This document shows positions 1 through 9,248 of a DNA stretch of 64,000 nt, piece after piece. Below the pieces are notes generated by a model, which had not been told where the DNA came from, ran no database searches, and saw only the letters and a list, made by a program, of their open reading frames with translations. The translations under genes and the position numbers were made by a program. How positions within the stretch are numbered: the stretch's first letter is position 1; the number at the start of each line of letters is the position of its first letter. This DNA is from an uncultured Prevotellaceae bacterium (GTDB lineage Bacteria; Bacteroidota; Bacteroidia; Bacteroidales; Bacteroidaceae): assembly GCA_900316585.1 (NCBI GenBank), contig ONDM01000003.1, forward strand, positions 218,253 to 282,252, given 5' to 3'.

Positions 1-2
1 CT

Positions 3-821
3 CCGGGGCTCCTGCATCTGTTCAAGTCCAAGAAGAATAAGAGTCTTCAAGATTGGGTGACTCTCCTGAAGCTTTCCTTGTTCCCTGGTTACTACAGGAA
101 AAAGGAAGACCGGAAGGCCGGTGCTCTCTATCGGTGGCTCTATGAGAAGAGTGACTTTTTCGTCATTCTTTCCGAGACTCACAAACCTTATCTTGAAAAG
201 GTGATGGGATTGCCTTCCTACGATAAGATAAAGGTTATCAACAACCCGTTGACCTTTCCGGACATCTCCGATGCGTCCGTCCTCGATACCAAGAAGAATG
301 TCATGCTGGTCGTTGCCCGCATGGATGAGTATTACAAGAGAATCTCCCTGGTCCTCAAAACTTGGAAGATGCTTGCCGGAAATCATCTGGCTGATACCTG
401 GACCCTGAAACTGGTCGGCGACGGCCCTTCACTGAAGCAATACAAGAGCATTGCCCAGCAGAACGGGCTCAAGAGGGTAGAGTTCTGTGGACAGCAGAAT
501 CCTGAGCCTTATTATCGGGAGGCGAAGATCTATTTGATGACATCTTCTGCCGAAGGCTGGGGACTCACCCTGACGGAATCTTTGCAGAGAGGGGTAGTAC
601 CGGTGGCCATGGATTCCAGTCCGGTCTTCCATGAGATAATCCAGGATGGGGTAGATGGCTACATCACTCCCGACAAGGATTGTAAAGCTTATATGAGCAA
701 GATCTCCAGTCTTATGGCCGATGAGGCGTTGTGGCGCCGGATGGCGCAGAATGCCCTTCAGCATGCTTCCCGATTCAGCATGGGAAATACCATAGACAAA
801 TGGGAAGCGCTTATACGTTGA
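3..821 (+). CDS. Family 4-type glycosyltransferase, 5'-truncated by window edge
   Basis: The frame is open to the first bases of the window, so the N-terminal acceptor-binding half is missing. The internal GTG at 57 is probably not the real start. What remains looks like the C-terminal Rossmann half of a GT-B glycosyltransferase: a core with LVVARMDEYYKR, then LVGDGPSLKQY, and the nucleotide-sugar binding segment EGWGLTLTE with its two glutamates, followed by DGVDGYI. The product would add one sugar to the lipid-linked repeat unit at the cytoplasmic face. It opens the visible part of a same-strand polysaccharide operon. Donor and linkage cannot be read from the sequence. Confidence 0.85.
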   Translation, partial: PGLLHLFKSKKNKSLQDWVTLLKLSLFPGYYRKKEDRKAGALYRWLYEKSDFFVILSETHKPYLEKVMGLPSYDKIKVINNPLTFPDISDASVLDTKKNVMLVVARMDEYYKRISLVLKTWKMLAGNHLADTWTLKLVGDGPSLKQYKSIAQQNGLKRVEFCGQQNPEPYYREAKIYLMTSSAEGWGLTLTESLQRGVVPVAMDSSPVFHEIIQDGVDGYITPDKDCKAYMSKISSLMADEALWRRMAQNALQHASRFSMGNTIDKWEALIR

Positions 822-853
822 CAATTTACAGATAAGATATTAATCACGATAAA

Positions 854-1582
854 ATGAAAAATATAGCAGTCATATTCGCAGGTGGTTCTGGCATTCGCAT
901 GAATACGGTAAGTCGTCCCAAGCAGTTCCTGGAACTGAACGGGAAACCGGTCATCATTTATACGTTGGAATTGTTCGATAATCACCCGGATATCGATGCT
1001 ATTTGTATTGCCTGCATTGAGTCCTGGATTCCTTTCCTGAAGAAGATGCTCCGCAAATTTGAAATCAACAAGGTGGTCGACATCGTGCCGGGTGGTGAGA
1101 CCGGGCAGGACTCCATCTACAATGGGCTTTGCTCCGCCGACAAGTGGGCGAAGCTGCAGGGAGATGAGGCGGCAGTGCTGATACATGATGGGGTACGCCC
1201 GCTGATAACGCAGCAGACGATTACCGACAATATCCAGACGGTGAGAGAGAAGGGGAACTGTATCACTTGTGTGCCGGCCACTGAAACATTCGTGGTGACA
1301 CAAGACGACGGGACACTCCAGATCCCTTCCCGCAAGGACTCTCTGATAGCCCGGGCACCGCAGTCCTTCCTGCTGAAGGATGTGTTGGGTGCTCATGAGA
1401 AAGCCCGTTCAGAGAACAGGCATGATTTTATTGACTCTTGCACCATGATGAGCCATTATGGCCATCACTTGAATACGATAATCGGGCCGATGGAGAATAT
1501 CAAAATTACCACTCCATCCGACTTCTTTATCTTCCGTGCCATGGTTCAGGTGCATGAGAACCAACAGATTTTCGGATTCTGA
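854..1582 (+). CDS. IspD/TarI-like cytidylyltransferase
   Basis: The 242-residue protein starts with the nucleotidyltransferase signature FAGGSGIRM, then RPKQFLELNGKPV, and has the IspD-family HDGVRP segment. IspD-type enzymes transfer CMP to methylerythritol phosphate; the TarI/Bcs1 branch makes CDP-ribitol. Position in a glycan operon directly before an SDR gene and a LicD gene argues for production of a CDP-activated alditol or similar substituent rather than isoprenoid synthesis. Its stop overlaps the next ATG (the A of TGA begins ATG at 1582), implying translational coupling. Exact substrate is inferred only. Confidence 0.8.
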   Translation: MKNIAVIFAGGSGIRMNTVSRPKQFLELNGKPVIIYTLELFDNHPDIDAICIACIESWIPFLKKMLRKFEINKVVDIVPGGETGQDSIYNGLCSADKWAKLQGDEAAVLIHDGVRPLITQQTITDNIQTVREKGNCITCVPATETFVVTQDDGTLQIPSRKDSLIARAPQSFLLKDVLGAHEKARSENRHDFIDSCTMMSHYGHHLNTIIGPMENIKITTPSDFFIFRAMVQVHENQQIFGF

Positions 1583-2601
1583 TGAATATTGTTCAGCAAC
1601 AGGATATTGAGGCTTTTGTCCGGTCTTTTGAACTGAAAGACGAATTGAGAGACAGCAGGTTCCTGATTACTGGAGCTACGGGGCTGATTGGCTCCTCTCT
1701 TGTCTATTGCCTGCTGGCACTGGACAGGAATATCCATATCGTTGCGCCTGTCAGGAATAAGGACAAGGCAGAACAGTTGTTCCAGGACCATCTAGGTCAG
1801 CTGGAGCTGATAGAATGCTCCTTGACCAGCTATAACGAGGAGGAAATCGGACAGGTCGACTATATTGTTCATTGTGCAGCTCCTACATCCAGCCGTTTCT
1901 TCGTGGAGAAACCGGTGGAGACCTTTGAGTTTATCTGGAACGGCTCGCAGGCCTTGCTGGACTATGCCAGGAGAAACCCGGTAAGAAGCTTTGTCTACCT
2001 GTCTTCTCTGGAGGTCTATGGAGAGATTTTGGACGATACCCAGATAGTCAGTGAGAAGGTTCAGGGGTATCTGGACCCCATGAGTGTGCGTAGCTCTTAT
2101 CCCATGGCAAAACGTGCAGTGGAAAACCTCTGCTGCTTGTATGCTGCAGAGTATGGGGTCCCGGCTAAGGTGGCCAGACTTACCCAGACCACGGGTGCGG
2201 GGATTGCCAAGGATGACAACCGGGTTATTGCCCAGTTTGCCAGACTGGCAGCTCAAGGTCAGGATATTGTCCTGCACACCACTGGTGAGTCGGCTCGGCC
2301 ATATTGCTATCTCACGGATAGCGTGTCGGCCATTCTGTTCATCCTGTTGAAAGGAAAGGCCGGAGAGAGCTACAATGTAGCGAATGAAGAGACATATATC
2401 TCAGCCCGGGAAATGGCAGAATACCTGAAACAGCATTTCAATCCTGCCATTCAGATAAGGGTGGAACTCAATGACAGCATGGGATATGCCCCAGCTACCA
2501 AGCAGAGACTTTCCTCCCGGAAACTGAGGGAGTTGGGCTGGAAACCGGAATATCCTCTACATCGGATATTCGAGCGTCTCATCGCTTATTTGAAATCTTG
2601 A
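1582..2601 (+). CDS. Extended SDR, NAD-dependent sugar epimerase/dehydratase-like
   Basis: The 339-residue protein has the Rossmann glycine motif ITGATGLIGSSLV near residue 28, a VHCAAPTS strand, YLSSLEVYG, and the SDR active-site pair in YPMAKRAVE (YxxxK). The C-terminus (SSRKLRELGWKPEYPL) is typical of extended SDRs acting on nucleotide sugars. Placed between a cytidylyltransferase and LicD, it probably makes or reduces the sugar or alditol moiety carried by the CDP donor, comparable with the reductase half of Bcs1-type proteins. A general UDP-sugar epimerase role is the alternative. Confidence 0.8.
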   Translation: MNIVQQQDIEAFVRSFELKDELRDSRFLITGATGLIGSSLVYCLLALDRNIHIVAPVRNKDKAEQLFQDHLGQLELIECSLTSYNEEEIGQVDYIVHCAAPTSSRFFVEKPVETFEFIWNGSQALLDYARRNPVRSFVYLSSLEVYGEILDDTQIVSEKVQGYLDPMSVRSSYPMAKRAVENLCCLYAAEYGVPAKVARLTQTTGAGIAKDDNRVIAQFARLAAQGQDIVLHTTGESARPYCYLTDSVSAILFILLKGKAGESYNVANEETYISAREMAEYLKQHFNPAIQIRVELNDSMGYAPATKQRLSSRKLRELGWKPEYPLHRIFERLIAYLKS

Positions 2602-2603
2602 TT

Positions 2604-3404
2604 ATGAAACGAAATATTACATTTGAAGAGTTGCGTGAAATACAACTCGGACTGGCAGATAAGATAGATTCCTTTTGCAGGGCGAAAGGATTACGCTATT
2701 CGTTGAGTGGAGGAACACTCCTGGGTGCAGTCCGTCACAAAGGGTTCATCCCTTGGGACGATGATGTGGACATCATGATGCCGCGCCCGGATTATGAGAT
2801 TTTCCTTAGGGAGTTCAAGGATGAGTATGTCAAGGTCCAGACTCTTTTCAACGACCCCGACATGGTCATACCTTTTGCCAAGGTCTATGACGACCGGACG
2901 GTCCTGGAGGAGTTCTATGCCAAGAATGGGGTGTTCGTCGACCTGTTCCCGGTCGATGGTCTTCCATCCGATGAAGAGATGGATGAGTATTGTGCAAGGC
3001 AGAACTATTACAGGAAGTCCTTGCAGAAGATCTATGAGTATAGGCATGGGAAATACCTGCTCTACAATAAGGGGAACAAGACTTTCCTGAAGATGAAGTA
3101 TTGGCTGAAGCATCTTTTCTATCCGTCTCGTCAGAAATGTGTTGAGGCACTCCAGCAGTTGCACATGAGCCATGATTTTGAGACCTCTAGATTTGCGGGG
3201 GCTATCATGGGTGCATACGGGAAGAAGGAGCATATGTCGCAGAGCATTTTCGCATCCTACATCGATTTGCCGTTTGAGGATAGGACATATATGTGTATCA
3301 AGGACTATGATGCCTATCTGAGTAGTATTTACGGGGATTACATGCAACTGCCTCCAAAGGAGAAGCAGAAGCCCCCACACTCATTTGTCGCATATTGGAA
3401 ATAA
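2604..3404 (+). CDS. LicD family phosphotransferase
   Basis: I chose the ATG at 2604, just after the previous TGA (2599-2601), rather than the upstream in-frame TTG. The protein carries the family hallmark SGGTLLGAVRHKG followed by PWDDDVDI, with acidic metal-binding residues near residues 50-55. LicD proteins are nucleotidyltransferase-fold enzymes that transfer phosphocholine, phosphoribitol or similar groups from CDP donors onto glycans. This fits with the two preceding genes and suggests the polymer carries a phospho-linked substituent. Its TAA shares one base with the next ATG. Confidence 0.88.
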   Translation: MKRNITFEELREIQLGLADKIDSFCRAKGLRYSLSGGTLLGAVRHKGFIPWDDDVDIMMPRPDYEIFLREFKDEYVKVQTLFNDPDMVIPFAKVYDDRTVLEEFYAKNGVFVDLFPVDGLPSDEEMDEYCARQNYYRKSLQKIYEYRHGKYLLYNKGNKTFLKMKYWLKHLFYPSRQKCVEALQQLHMSHDFETSRFAGAIMGAYGKKEHMSQSIFASYIDLPFEDRTYMCIKDYDAYLSSIYGDYMQLPPKEKQKPPHSFVAYWK

Positions 3405-4936
3405 TGGAAGAAAGCAATAAGCGTATCTTAAAGAACACGGTCTACCTTTATATCCGCCATATCGTCATCATGGCATTGGCGTTTATCTCCACGCGTATCG
3501 TGCTGGAGAAGCTGGGTGTCGATGACTATGGTATCTACAATGTGGTCGGTGGTTTCGTGGCGCTTTTCACCGTGTTGAACAATGTGCTCCAGAGTGCTAC
3601 CCGCCGATTCCTGGCTTTGGCCATCGGCAAAGGAGAGCCCTCGCTGATCAAGAGGACCTTCGATACCTCGTTGGTCATGCATATTTTCATCGCAGCCGTG
3701 GTGGTCTTCTTCTTGGAGACGCTTGGTCTGTGGCTCTTGAACACCACGTTGAATATCGCTCCGGACCGAATGTGGGCAGCCAATTGGGTGTTCCAGTTTT
3801 CCGTACTGAATGTAATCATCTCCATCACGCAGACACCTTATACGGCTGTTGTCACGGCTCATGAGCATTTCAATGTCTATGCTTTCATGAGTATCTTCGA
3901 TGTGGTGGGAAAGATCCTGATTCTGTTCCTCTTGGTCTATCTGCCGTTCGACAAGCTGGTTGTATACGCAGCCTTGAAGCTGAGCATCTCCCTGTTGGGC
4001 CGCATGATATACAGAATCTATTGTGTCCGTTCATTCGACGAATGCAAGTCGTTCAAGTTCAGTCTGGACAAGCCGCTGTTTAAGGAGATGGTCAATTTCT
4101 CAGGATGGGACAGCCTAGGCAATGTGACCACCATCGTGAATTCGCAGGGTATCACGCTGATGCTGAATATGTTCTTCTCCACCGCGGTCAATGCTTCCCG
4201 TGGAATTGCCACAACGGTTACAAGTACCGTGTCGCAGTTCGTCTTGGGATTCGTCGTGGCTGCGGAACCGCAGTTGGCCAAGTTCTATGCTGCCGGAGAT
4301 AAGGATCACTTCGAGAGGCTGATATTCAATGTCACGCAGATGACTCTCTTCCTTTTGGCTGTGGTTGCGGTACCCATTTGGATGGAACTGGACTTTGTCT
4401 TGAGGCTGTGGCTGGGAACCATTCCCGACTATACTCCGGAGTTCGTGAAGATCACCATTCTGGTCTGCTTCATCACTTACAGTAATTCCATGGTGCTGAA
4501 AGGAAATGTGGCCATAGGGCGGGTCAAGCAGATTACCATGTATATGGCACCTATCATGCTGACCGACCTGCCATTGGTCTTCCTGGTGCTTGCACTGGGG
4601 TGGTCTCCTGTCGCTGTGTATTGGGTAGGCATGGTGCCCTGCCTTCTCCGTCTGTTTGTCGACTTGTATATCCTGACCAAATATGCTGATTTCCCCTGGC
4701 GGAAATATGTAACAACCGTATTCTTGAAGAACTTGGTGCTGGTAGGTGTTTCCTGCATCATACCTTACCTGGTCCGTCAGCAGATGCCGGAAGGCTGGCA
4801 GCGCTTCTTCATCGTAAGTTGCGTATCTGTCGTCTGTACGGTCGTAATCATGTATTTCTTCGCTTTGAATAAGGAATCCCGCCAGTTGGTACAGCAAAAG
4901 GTACTAGGTCGTTTTATTAAGAAGTTCAGAGGTTAG
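3404..4936 (+). CDS. Wzx-type polysaccharide flippase
   Basis: This is a roughly 510-residue polytopic protein with many hydrophobic segments and the N-terminal pattern STRIVLEKLGVDDYGIYNVVGGF, typical of MATE/Wzx-like repeat-unit translocases. The start at 3404 overlaps the LicD stop by one base; the in-frame TTG at 3395 is less likely. It would flip undecaprenyl-diphosphate-linked repeat units across the inner membrane for the Wzy-type polymerase two genes downstream. The length is normal for the family, and no charged soluble domain is visible. Confidence 0.9.
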   Translation: MEESNKRILKNTVYLYIRHIVIMALAFISTRIVLEKLGVDDYGIYNVVGGFVALFTVLNNVLQSATRRFLALAIGKGEPSLIKRTFDTSLVMHIFIAAVVVFFLETLGLWLLNTTLNIAPDRMWAANWVFQFSVLNVIISITQTPYTAVVTAHEHFNVYAFMSIFDVVGKILILFLLVYLPFDKLVVYAALKLSISLLGRMIYRIYCVRSFDECKSFKFSLDKPLFKEMVNFSGWDSLGNVTTIVNSQGITLMLNMFFSTAVNASRGIATTVTSTVSQFVLGFVVAAEPQLAKFYAAGDKDHFERLIFNVTQMTLFLLAVVAVPIWMELDFVLRLWLGTIPDYTPEFVKITILVCFITYSNSMVLKGNVAIGRVKQITMYMAPIMLTDLPLVFLVLALGWSPVAVYWVGMVPCLLRLFVDLYILTKYADFPWRKYVTTVFLKNLVLVGVSCIIPYLVRQQMPEGWQRFFIVSCVSVVCTVVIMYFFALNKESRQLVQQKVLGRFIKKFRG

Positions 4937-4939
4937 CAG

Positions 4940-5665
4940 ATGATACCTAAGACAATTCACTACTGTTGGTTCGGAGGAAAGCCTATCCCGGAGGAATACA
5001 AGGCCTATATGGATAGCTGGAGGAAATACCTTCCGGATTACCAAATTGTGGAATGGAACGAGACTAATTTCGATGTCAACTGCATTCCTTTCGTAAAGGA
5101 GGCCTATGAGGTAGGGAAGTTTGCCTATGTCAGTGATTATGCCCGCCTGAAGGTCCTCTATGAGAATGGGGGAGTCTACTTCGACACCGATGTGGAGGTC
5201 ATCCGTCCCATGGACGACCTGATGGAGAAGGGGCCTTGGATGGGAATCGAGAAGCATCAGAACAACCCGTCTGCCGCCGACATGGTTGCCTTGGGTCTGG
5301 GTTTCGCCGTGGAACCGGGAAACGGTCTGCTAAAGGAAATTATGGCCTTCTATGAGAATACGCACTATGTCTTCCCCGACGGGCATGTAGAGCAGATACC
5401 TATTGTGCCCATCACCAGCAGGGTGCTGAGGAAATACGGGCTCAAGCCTGCCACGGATGAGCCATACCAGGTGGCTGGTGTCACCATCTATCCATGGGAT
5501 TATTTCTGTCCCATTGAGTTTTTGAGCAGCAAACTTGAAATAACCGATCATACGTATACCATTCATCATTATTCGTCATCCTGGATGTCTTGGACCGATA
5601 AGCTGAAAATGAAGAAAGGGTATTGGAGTCGTATAATTAAAAGATATTTAGGATTAAAGAAATAA
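4940..5665 (+). CDS. GT32-like glycosyltransferase (DXD sugar-binding region)
   Basis: The 241-residue protein begins MIPKTIHYCWFGG, the usual opening of small Bacteroidales and streptococcal capsule transferases, and carries AYVSDYARLKVLYENGG followed by the DXD motif in YFDTDVEV (metal and sugar-nucleotide binding). No transmembrane segment is apparent. It adds one sugar during repeat-unit assembly, and the two neighbouring genes are only 3 nt away on each side. Donor specificity is not predictable. Confidence 0.87.
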   Translation: MIPKTIHYCWFGGKPIPEEYKAYMDSWRKYLPDYQIVEWNETNFDVNCIPFVKEAYEVGKFAYVSDYARLKVLYENGGVYFDTDVEVIRPMDDLMEKGPWMGIEKHQNNPSAADMVALGLGFAVEPGNGLLKEIMAFYENTHYVFPDGHVEQIPIVPITSRVLRKYGLKPATDEPYQVAGVTIYPWDYFCPIEFLSSKLEITDHTYTIHHYSSSWMSWTDKLKMKKGYWSRIIKRYLGLKK

Positions 5666-5668
5666 GAT

Positions 5669-6985
5669 ATGAAACAAAATAGGAAAATACTGTTTTTTGT
5701 CTTGAACTGGCTCATTTATGTGGGATTCGTCCAGAACTACATATATGACCACGAGTTGTTGACTTTATTTCCCGACTTGCTTATTTTCTATGTCGCATTC
5801 AGGGTCAGCCAGAAGAAATCGGGTGCCAGGAATTCCTTGAACAAGTATCTGGGTGGGGCTTTGTCATTCGCTGTCTCCTTCCTGTTCTTGTTCACCGTCT
5901 TGGGTGCCGTAATCAATCTCATGCCTGTCTTAAGCTACCTATGGGGCTTGAGAATGTTGCTCAGGTACGTTCTCCTGGTGTGGGTCATTTACCGCTGCTT
6001 CGAGATGAAGGATGTGAAAAAGTACAAGAAATACATGTATTGGGCTTTCGACATCAATGTGGTGGTCTGCATTTTTGAGTTCATTGCTGGTATCCGGGGC
6101 GACTGGATGAGTGGTACTTTCTCCGGAAACGGTGTCCTCATGCTGCATGCCTTGCTCGTCATGATGCTGGCTACGGCAGATTTCTTCAATGGACAGATGA
6201 GGGCCACCCGCTATGGCATCTACATCGCCTGTATGTTCATGATTGCCATCCTAGCCGAGATTAAGATGATGTATTTCCTGTTCCCGCTGACATTCTACGG
6301 CGGATATGTCATGAACAAGAAGTTCAGCATCATGCATGTGGTTGTGCTGGTACTGGCCTTCTTCTTCCTGATTCCAGCCATGCAGTTTGTCATGAGGCTC
6401 TATTATGGAGAACGTTATGTGACGCAGACTTTCGATACGGAGTACCTGAGGGAAGAGACTACGCACTCCTACAACTTCACGGAAGAGGGATTCAACAGAG
6501 GTACGGCCATCGATCTGACCGACCAGGTCATTCTTACCGATCCTATCCGCAAGGTCTTCGGCTGGGGATTGGGTAGTGGCAGTAAGTCCACCCGTTTCGG
6601 TACAAAGGTGTTCAGGATGTATGGTACGACCATGTTCTGGAATTTCTCCACTTCTTATTGTCTGGTGGAGTTGGGCTGGGTAGGCTTCTCCCTGTTCGCC
6701 CTTTGTTTCGTGCTGCTCATGTGGAGGTATTATAAGATCTATTCCAAATATAAGGACCCGTTCATCAAGTATTGGGCTGGTGTGGGTGTCGTCTCCGTAG
6801 GTGCTACTTTCTTGTTGTGCTGGTACAACGATAACCCTTACTTCAAATTCCTTCCGATGTATTTCTTCTGGGGTGTTTGTTTCGCTGCCATAGAGGTTAG
6901 GAGAAGAGAGCTCGACAATAAATTGACAACGGGTGTCTATATCATTAAAAATGCCGAAGGTATCAGTAATAATACCGGTCTATAA
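5669..6985 (+). CDS. Wzy-like polysaccharide polymerase
   Basis: This 438-residue integral membrane protein has about 10-12 hydrophobic segments and a large polar loop between them (around residues 240-310, with RYVTQTFDTEYLREE). That topology is typical of O-antigen/capsule polymerases, which conserve little primary sequence. It lies within the transferase genes and downstream of the flippase, so polymerisation of flipped repeat units is the natural role. Its 3' end overlaps the start of the next gene by 35 nt. Confidence 0.78.
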   Translation: MKQNRKILFFVLNWLIYVGFVQNYIYDHELLTLFPDLLIFYVAFRVSQKKSGARNSLNKYLGGALSFAVSFLFLFTVLGAVINLMPVLSYLWGLRMLLRYVLLVWVIYRCFEMKDVKKYKKYMYWAFDINVVVCIFEFIAGIRGDWMSGTFSGNGVLMLHALLVMMLATADFFNGQMRATRYGIYIACMFMIAILAEIKMMYFLFPLTFYGGYVMNKKFSIMHVVVLVLAFFFLIPAMQFVMRLYYGERYVTQTFDTEYLREETTHSYNFTEEGFNRGTAIDLTDQVILTDPIRKVFGWGLGSGSKSTRFGTKVFRMYGTTMFWNFSTSYCLVELGWVGFSLFALCFVLLMWRYYKIYSKYKDPFIKYWAGVGVVSVGATFLLCWYNDNPYFKFLPMYFFWGVCFAAIEVRRRELDNKLTTGVYIIKNAEGISNNTGL

Positions 6986-7970
6986 CGTAGAGCGGTACTT
7001 GAACAAGTGTGTTCAATCTATTGTAGACCAGACTCTTGACAGTCTGGAAATTATTCTTGTTGATGATGAGAGTCCCGACGCTTGTCCTCAAATGTGTGAG
7101 GAGTGGGCCAGAATGGATAATCGGATAAAAGTAATCCATAAGAAGAACGGGGGATTGGGTTTCGCACGCAATTCTGGTCTTGAGTTGGCCACCGGTGAGT
7201 ATGTGACCTTCTGTGATTCCGACGACTGGATTGAGCCGGAGGCTTATCAGACTACCTACGAGAAGTGCAAGGAGAAAGACTTGGACATTTGCTGGTTCCA
7301 GCCCCGTCGTGTTACTACCGATGGTGTGTTTTTGCCTCTGTCTCCTAAAAAGGAGTGTTACTTTATGGATGAGGCGCAGATGAGACGTTTCCGCAAGGAA
7401 GTCATCGGTCGTAACCCGGAGGATCCCCAGAGCCGTACGCGTGGAATGAGCTCCTGCATGGCCTTGTTCCGGAGAAGTGTCTTCCAGACCAGCGGAGTCC
7501 GTTTCCCCAGCGAGAGGGAGGTAGCCAGCGAGGACCTCATGTTCCTGGTCCGTTTCCTGCCTCATGTAGAGAAGGTCGGCATCTTGCCTCATGTCTTCTA
7601 CAACTACCTCATCAACCCGAAGTCCATCTCCACGAATTATTCTGAGGCTAAGCATACCCGGCTCTTGAATCTGCTGGCAGAACTGAAGTCTTTCTGTGAT
7701 GCTAATTATGAGTGGTCTGAAATCAAGAACCATTACTATAGCCAGCAGCTCCGAATTTTTAAGGTCATCCTGAAATATATTTCATACAGCGATGAACCTT
7801 TCTTCCAGAAAGTCGGGCATTTGTCTCGTGAAACCCGGAATCCCATACTGGCTTCATTCTATGGAGACCCGGTACGGAACAAATACAAGAAAGCGGACCG
7901 TTTGTATATCTGGATGATGAAGCATCATGTGGGGCTGTTTTTTGCCCTGCTCTATAAATTCAAGCAATGA
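6951..7970 (+). CDS. GT2 family glycosyltransferase
   Basis: The start at ATG 6951 (MPKVSVIIPVYN) is preferred over upstream GTG because GT-A family 2 proteins begin at this strand. Visible motifs are VSVIIPVYNVERYL, the nucleotide-binding DDESPDACP, GGLGFARNSGLELATGEYVTF, and the DXD-like DSDDW near residue 92. The rest matches the usual about 340-residue transferase with a helical tail. The gene overlaps the polymerase gene by 35 nt and the next gene by 4 nt (ATGA), so it is within the same translationally coupled operon. Confidence 0.9.
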   Translation: MPKVSVIIPVYNVERYLNKCVQSIVDQTLDSLEIILVDDESPDACPQMCEEWARMDNRIKVIHKKNGGLGFARNSGLELATGEYVTFCDSDDWIEPEAYQTTYEKCKEKDLDICWFQPRRVTTDGVFLPLSPKKECYFMDEAQMRRFRKEVIGRNPEDPQSRTRGMSSCMALFRRSVFQTSGVRFPSEREVASEDLMFLVRFLPHVEKVGILPHVFYNYLINPKSISTNYSEAKHTRLLNLLAELKSFCDANYEWSEIKNHYYSQQLRIFKVILKYISYSDEPFFQKVGHLSRETRNPILASFYGDPVRNKYKKADRLYIWMMKHHVGLFFALLYKFKQ

Positions 7971-9232
7971 AGCATATTCCCAACATCAGCTATACGGTAA
8001 GGAATGATCTCTGCACGGGATGCGGTGTCTGCCAGGATGCCTGTCCCTCCCATGCCATAACCATACAGGTGGAGAAAGGCTGTTTCCGCCCTGTCGTGGA
8101 TGAGTCTCTCTGCAAGAACCGTACGGGCTGCCACCGCTGCTACGACAGTTGTCCGGGAGTAGGGGTGAACCTGAAGGATATGGCCAAGCAGGCTTTTCCG
8201 GATGAGGGAATGCAGTATGATAAATATGTCGGCTCCTTCTTGAAGTGTTTTACAGGGCATAGCAATACCCATGAGATCCGTTTTCACAGCGCTTCTGGTG
8301 GCATGGTCAGCCAGATGCTGGTATGGCTGCTGGAAAAGCATTACATCGACGGAGCCTTCGTCACATCGTTCGATAAGGATGCTCCTTTGTTGGTGCGTTC
8401 TTACCTGGCTACTACACCGGAGGATATTTTGGTGGCCCGGAGCTCCAAATACTCTCCCGTGACCTTGGACCGGGCTATTTCTGAGATCAAGAAAGCCCCA
8501 GGGACCAACTACATTATTGTCGGCCTGCCTTGCCACATTCAAGGCTTCCGGAAATATGAGCTGTTGGATAAGCGTTTCAGGGAGAAGATTGCGGCTTATT
8601 TTGCCATCTATTGCTCGTCAGGGCGTAGTTTCTACCTCACGGAGCATGTCTTCCAGGCTAGACATATTGACCCTAGTAAACTGACTTATTTTGCCTATCG
8701 CGACAAAGGTTGCCTGGGTAAGATGGTGGCCAAGGGCGAGGGGATAGACCATGAGGAGCGTTTCCAGGATTTCTACCAGCCTCTGCGTTCCTTCTTTGTG
8801 CCCCGTCGCTGCTGTCTGTGCATCGATCATTACGGGGAATTAGGTGATGTCTGTTTCGGTGATATCCATATCGATCCTTACATTGCCGATACCATCGGGG
8901 TGAACTCCTTGGTGGTCCGGAACAAAAAGTGTCTGGACTGGCTCACTCAGGCTAAGGCCGAGGGGGTAATCACCTTGGATGAGATTCCGGTGTCCCTGAT
9001 GAATAAAGGACAGGTCATGGCTCGTTTCAAGAAGGGCAGGAATGCTGCTTTTATCCGTTTCGACAGGATGCTGGGAAGAAAGGTGCCTGCCTACGACTAT
9101 CTGCCTAGGGAGGGAAAGACCGGCAAGTGGCTCGTGTCCTACCTGCATACGGGGGCACAGCGGTTCATTGGCTCTCACAAATGGATGTGGTGGGCCATTA
9201 AGATTTTCAAGGGAAAAGGTGCAAAACGTTGA
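7967..9232 (+). CDS. FrhB-like 4Fe-4S protein (coenzyme F420 hydrogenase/dehydrogenase beta-type)
   Basis: The N-terminus holds CTGCGVCQDACP, a 4Fe-4S ferredoxin motif, then further cysteines (CKNRTGCHRCYDSCPG), followed by a region of the FrhB/FdhB family seen in SASGGMVSQML and VGLPCHIQGFRKY. Such proteins are frequent in Bacteroidales polysaccharide loci, nearly always next to a pyruvyl transferase gene, as here. The biochemical role in glycan synthesis is not established; a redox modification of a sugar or of the pyruvate donor is only conjecture. Confidence 0.85.
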   Translation: MKHIPNISYTVRNDLCTGCGVCQDACPSHAITIQVEKGCFRPVVDESLCKNRTGCHRCYDSCPGVGVNLKDMAKQAFPDEGMQYDKYVGSFLKCFTGHSNTHEIRFHSASGGMVSQMLVWLLEKHYIDGAFVTSFDKDAPLLVRSYLATTPEDILVARSSKYSPVTLDRAISEIKKAPGTNYIIVGLPCHIQGFRKYELLDKRFREKIAAYFAIYCSSGRSFYLTEHVFQARHIDPSKLTYFAYRDKGCLGKMVAKGEGIDHEERFQDFYQPLRSFFVPRRCCLCIDHYGELGDVCFGDIHIDPYIADTIGVNSLVVRNKKCLDWLTQAKAEGVITLDEIPVSLMNKGQVMARFKKGRNAAFIRFDRMLGRKVPAYDYLPREGKTGKWLVSYLHTGAQRFIGSHKWMWWAIKIFKGKGAKR

Positions 9233-9248
9233 TTCTAAATTGAATGGA

